The position numbers were made by a program, and so were the translations under genes. A stretch of DNA of 9,613 nucleotides from Clostridiales bacterium (GTDB taxonomy: Bacteria; Bacillota; Clostridia; Lachnospirales; CAG-274). Within the stretch, counting starts at the first letter, position 1. Each line of letters opens with the position of its first letter. The stretch lies in assembly GCA_021203425.1 (NCBI GenBank), contig JAJQBF010000054.1, positions 1-9,613 of the forward strand, written 5' to 3'. Below the pieces are notes generated by a model. The model saw only the letters and a list, made by a program, of their open reading frames with translations, was not told the DNA's origin and did no database searches. Shown in pieces: positions 7,686 to 9,613 of this stretch.

Positions 7686-8456
7686 ATGGACAGCATAACC
7701 TTTAAGCTGGAGAATTTCGAAGGTCCTCTTGACCTTCTCCTCCACCTTATTGAAAAACACAAGATAGACATTTACAATATTCCCATTGCGGAGCTGACAG
7801 ACTCTTATTTGGATTATCTTTCACTTCTCCAGGAAATCAATATGGATAACCTAAGCGAATTTATTTTAATGGCAGCTACCCTTCTTGAAATAAAATCAAA
7901 GGTTCTTCTGCCTGTAAAGGAAGATGAGGAAGAAGAGGAAGTCGACCCGAGAGAAGAGCTTGTAAGAAGACTTTTGGAATATAAACAGTATAAAGAGGCT
8001 GCCGAAGACTTAAGCCTTCGCCGACAGGATAATCTTTATCCCGTTTTTAAAGACCCCGACAACGAATTAAAGGAAGAAATTTTAAAAGAAGATGACAAAA
8101 AGGATATTTCCGACATTTTAGACGGTGTCAACGGAGATATGCTTTATAGGGCTTTTATTGATGTTATGCGGAGAAGAGAGCTTAAAGTGGATAAAGTCAG
8201 GAGCAGCTTTGACTCAGTGGTTAAAGATCCCTTTACTGTCGAAGACAAAATAAAGCACATTAAAAATAACCTTAATGTAAAAGAAAAAGTTGAATTTTCC
8301 AAGCTTTTCGGAAAAAGTTATACAAAATCGGAAATGATAACAACATTTCTGGCGTTATTGGAGCTTATAAAGATAAATTATGTTGAAACAATTCAGGAAA
8401 ATATTTTCGGAAAAATTTTTATTGTTCGTACAGTGGCTGAAGAAAATCTTTCATAA
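7686..8456 (+). CDS. scpA: Segregation and condensation protein A (ScpA, kleisin)
   Basis: ScpA is the kleisin of the bacterial Smc-ScpAB condensin. It bridges the two Smc heads and binds a ScpB dimer, helping chromosome compaction and segregation at the nucleoid. The 256-residue length is normal. The N-terminal Smc-neck-binding helical domain shows the family signature FKLENFEGPLDLLLHLIEK (6-24), followed by KIDIYNIPIAELTDSYLDYL and AATLLEIKSKVLLP. An acidic run (EDEEEEEVD, about residues 78-87) precedes REELVRRLLEYKQYKEAAEDL. The last 75 or so residues form the C-terminal winged-helix domain that caps the Smc head, ending in ENIFGKIFIVRTVAEENLS. The start is ATG 7686, 4 bases after the upstream stop, with the weak site AGGGTGA overlapping that stop; this suggests translational coupling. 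An in-frame TTG at 7671 is less likely. Confidence 0.95.
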   Translation: MDSITFKLENFEGPLDLLLHLIEKHKIDIYNIPIAELTDSYLDYLSLLQEINMDNLSEFILMAATLLEIKSKVLLPVKEDEEEEEVDPREELVRRLLEYKQYKEAAEDLSLRRQDNLYPVFKDPDNELKEEILKEDDKKDISDILDGVNGDMLYRAFIDVMRRRELKVDKVRSSFDSVVKDPFTVEDKIKHIKNNLNVKEKVEFSKLFGKSYTKSEMITTFLALLELIKINYVETIQENIFGKIFIVRTVAEENLS

Positions 8457-9513
8457 AAATGAGGAAGTATACAGCGAAATTTTGCTTATACATATAAACC
8501 CTAATAAAGAAGAATCGGAAGAGAAACCCGAAGAAATTCAAACTTCGGAAGAAGAATCAGCGGAAGTAGAAGAACCGGCAGTCACAGAAGAAACAGCAGT
8601 TTCGAAAGAGGAGGAACAGCCGGAAGAAACAACGGGTTTCACAGCAGAAAATCAGCCGGAAGAAACAACAGCTTTCGTTACAGAAGAACAGCCGGAAGAA
8701 ATAGCGGATTTCGCAGCGGAAGAAACATCAGCTTTTAAAATGGAAGAACAGCCGGAGGAAACGGAACCGGAAACCGCCTTCGCCCAAGAAGATTCTGCGG
8801 AAGAAAAGCCTGAAAAAGAGGTAATTTCAGCAGGAAACCTGCCGAACAATAAAAAAAGAGAGGTATTTACAAGAGAAGAAACTTACGAAAAGTTTTCGGG
8901 TGAGGAAGAAAAACCCAAACCCGACAAAGAGGGGTTGGAACATATGAAACTCAGCGAAAGGGAGGCGGCTGTTGAGGCAATACTTTTTGCAGCGGGAAAT
9001 CCTGTTGAAATAGACAGCATAGCCGCCGTAATCGGGGAAGACAAGGCAACAGCCGAAAGCCTTGCGGAAAGCCTTGTTATAAAATATAAGGCGGAAAAAA
9101 GAGGTATCAACGTCATAAGAATTAACGACAGCTATCAAATGTGTACAAACAGAATATTTTACAACTACATAGACAAGCTGTTTAAACAGCCAAAAAGAAA
9201 AAATATGTCACAAGCAATACTTGAGGTTTTGGCAATTATTGCCTATAAACAGCCTGTAACAAAAACGGAAATTGAGGAAATCAGAGGTATAAACAGCGAC
9301 AGGATGGTAAACAAGCTGGTTGAATATGACCTTGTCTGCGAAAAAGGCAGAAAAAAAGTCCCCGGAAGACCTATTCTTTTCGGAACAACCGATGAATTTC
9401 TTCGTGTTTTCGGCTACAGCTCAACCGATGCCCTTCCGGAGTTTAAAACCCCCGATGCCCGAGATTTCGACGAGGCAGCAAAAGAGGCAGCGGAAAAGCT
9501 AAAACAGCAATAA
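8380..9513 (+). CDS. scpB: Segregation and condensation protein B (ScpB) with long acidic N-terminal extension
   Basis: ScpB forms a dimer of tandem winged helices that binds ScpA in the Smc complex. The conserved domain starts at MKLSEREAAVEAILFAAGNP (ATG 8944) and runs to the stop, 189 residues, which is the usual full size. It includes MSQAILEVLAIIAYKQPVTKTEIEEIRG and a VPGRPILFGTTDEFL end segment. Upstream the same frame stays open through 188 more codons, rich in Glu, Pro, Thr and Ala with 12-residue repeats. The start is uncertain. ATG 8380 is the longest choice but overlaps scpA by 77 bases and has no good binding site. TTG 8422, TTG 8482 and ATG 8740 are possible. ATG 8944 has AAAGAGGGG at 8926-8934, nine bases before it, and would give a standard ScpB. 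A missing A near 8477 could also hide a start at ATG 8459. The end of the gene is certain; the extension is probable. Confidence 0.85.
   Translation: MLKQFRKIFSEKFLLFVQWLKKIFHKNEEVYSEILLIHINPNKEESEEKPEEIQTSEEESAEVEEPAVTEETAVSKEEEQPEETTGFTAENQPEETTAFVTEEQPEEIADFAAEETSAFKMEEQPEETEPETAFAQEDSAEEKPEKEVISAGNLPNNKKREVFTREETYEKFSGEEEKPKPDKEGLEHMKLSEREAAVEAILFAAGNPVEIDSIAAVIGEDKATAESLAESLVIKYKAEKRGINVIRINDSYQMCTNRIFYNYIDKLFKQPKRKNMSQAILEVLAIIAYKQPVTKTEIEEIRGINSDRMVNKLVEYDLVCEKGRKKVPGRPILFGTTDEFLRVFGYSSTDALPEFKTPDARDFDEAAKEAAEKLKQQ
8617..8784 (+). repeat. 36-bp tandem repeats encoding 12-residue QPEE units in the ScpB extension
   Basis: Three tandem 36-bp units start with CAGCCGGAAGAAA at 8617, 8653 and 8689 (QPEETTGFTAEN, QPEETTAFVTEE, QPEEIADFAAEE). 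A 24-bp unit at 8725-8748 lacks the QPEE part (TSAFKMEE), and a fourth, more diverged unit follows at 8749-8784 (QPEETEPETAFA). All units are multiples of three, so changes in copy number keep the frame. Conservation is strongest at the first 13-16 bases of each unit. Confidence 0.85.
8926..8934 (+). promoter_or_regulatory. Internal ribosome binding site before the conserved ScpB domain
   Basis: AAAGAGGGG lies nine bases before ATG 8944, exactly where a standard-length ScpB would start. If used, the cell could make a short ScpB instead of, or as well as, the extended form. Confidence 0.45.
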
Positions 9514-9521
9514 AACAAACG

Positions 9522-9574
9522 AAACAGAGGATTTTCACTCAGATTAACGAGTGAAAATCCTCTGTTTTCTTATA
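9522..9574 (+). terminator. Rho-independent terminator after scpB, possibly bidirectional
   Basis: The arms at 9522-9540 and 9549-9567 are perfectly complementary over 19 bases around an 8-base loop, AGATTAAC. The right arm runs into TTTTCTT on the plus strand. On the minus strand the hairpin is followed by CGTTTGTTTTATT, so it could also stop a convergent transcript from the right. It begins nine bases after the scpB stop and closes the gene run. No other hairpin of this kind is visible between 550 and 9513. Confidence 0.9.
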
Positions 9575-9613
9575 TTCTTATATATTTTCAGTTATTATCA
9601 TTGCTGCAAAGAT

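Noticed and set aside
8652..8849. Minus-strand frame rich in Ser and Gly opposite the ScpB extension.
   Set aside because: It is the complement of the Glu/Pro-rich repeats, with no ribosome binding site seen, so it is a shadow.
9578..9613. End of a convergent minus-strand gene (stop TAA at 9578-9580).
   Set aside because: Only eleven codons would be visible, all three minus-strand frames have stops close by, and no motif can be judged. It remains possible because the terminator could work both ways.

Overview
The window looks like chromosomal DNA of a low-GC Gram-positive anaerobe, most likely a Clostridia-class Firmicute. The codon use is AT-leaning (AGA for Arg, ATA for Ile). Ribosome binding sites are strong and purine-rich, genes are packed 2 to 15 bases apart, and the order miaB, YlbF/YmcA-like gene, mutS, mutL matches the Bacillus/Clostridium arrangement. 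No mobile element, tRNA, rRNA or CRISPR array is visible.

Layout. At the left end (1-324, minus strand) is the start of a two-component response regulator. Its receiver domain is normal to about residue 90 and then loses similarity, just before the window edge. Positions 325-549 are a divergent promoter region, with a very good sigma-A type promoter (TTGAAT, 17 bases, TATAAT) for the plus-strand genes. From 550 to 9513 seven plus-strand genes run head to tail with no internal terminator visible: miaB (tRNA methylthiotransferase), a small YlbF/YmcA-family protein with a Cys-rich tail, mutS, mutL, an M50-like membrane protein, scpA and scpB. A perfect 19-bp hairpin at 9522-9567 closes the run. 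The last 45 bases hold nothing I can support.

How the genes fit together. MiaB makes ms2i6A37 in tRNA. The YlbF/YmcA-like protein belongs to the Fe-S protein family of the Ric (Y) complex. MutS and MutL are the mismatch-repair pair. ScpA and ScpB are the kleisin and winged-helix partners of Smc in chromosome segregation. The membrane protein between mutL and scpA has the M50 site-2-protease fold pattern.

Three things stand out. (1) mutS carries two compensating one-base indels in A tracts (2673-2677 and 3757-3763), so the gene as written encodes only a 104-residue fragment. This is either sequencing error or a natural mismatch-repair knockout. (2) The M50-like protein has lost the metal-binding and catalytic residues (HExxH is HGFLT, and the distal Asp is Asn), so it looks like a pseudoprotease. 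(3) ScpB appears to have an acidic N-terminal extension of up to about 188 residues containing 12-residue QPEE repeats, which doubles the usual protein length. I see no wholly new multi-gene system. The candidates for something undescribed are the pseudoprotease and the extended ScpB.
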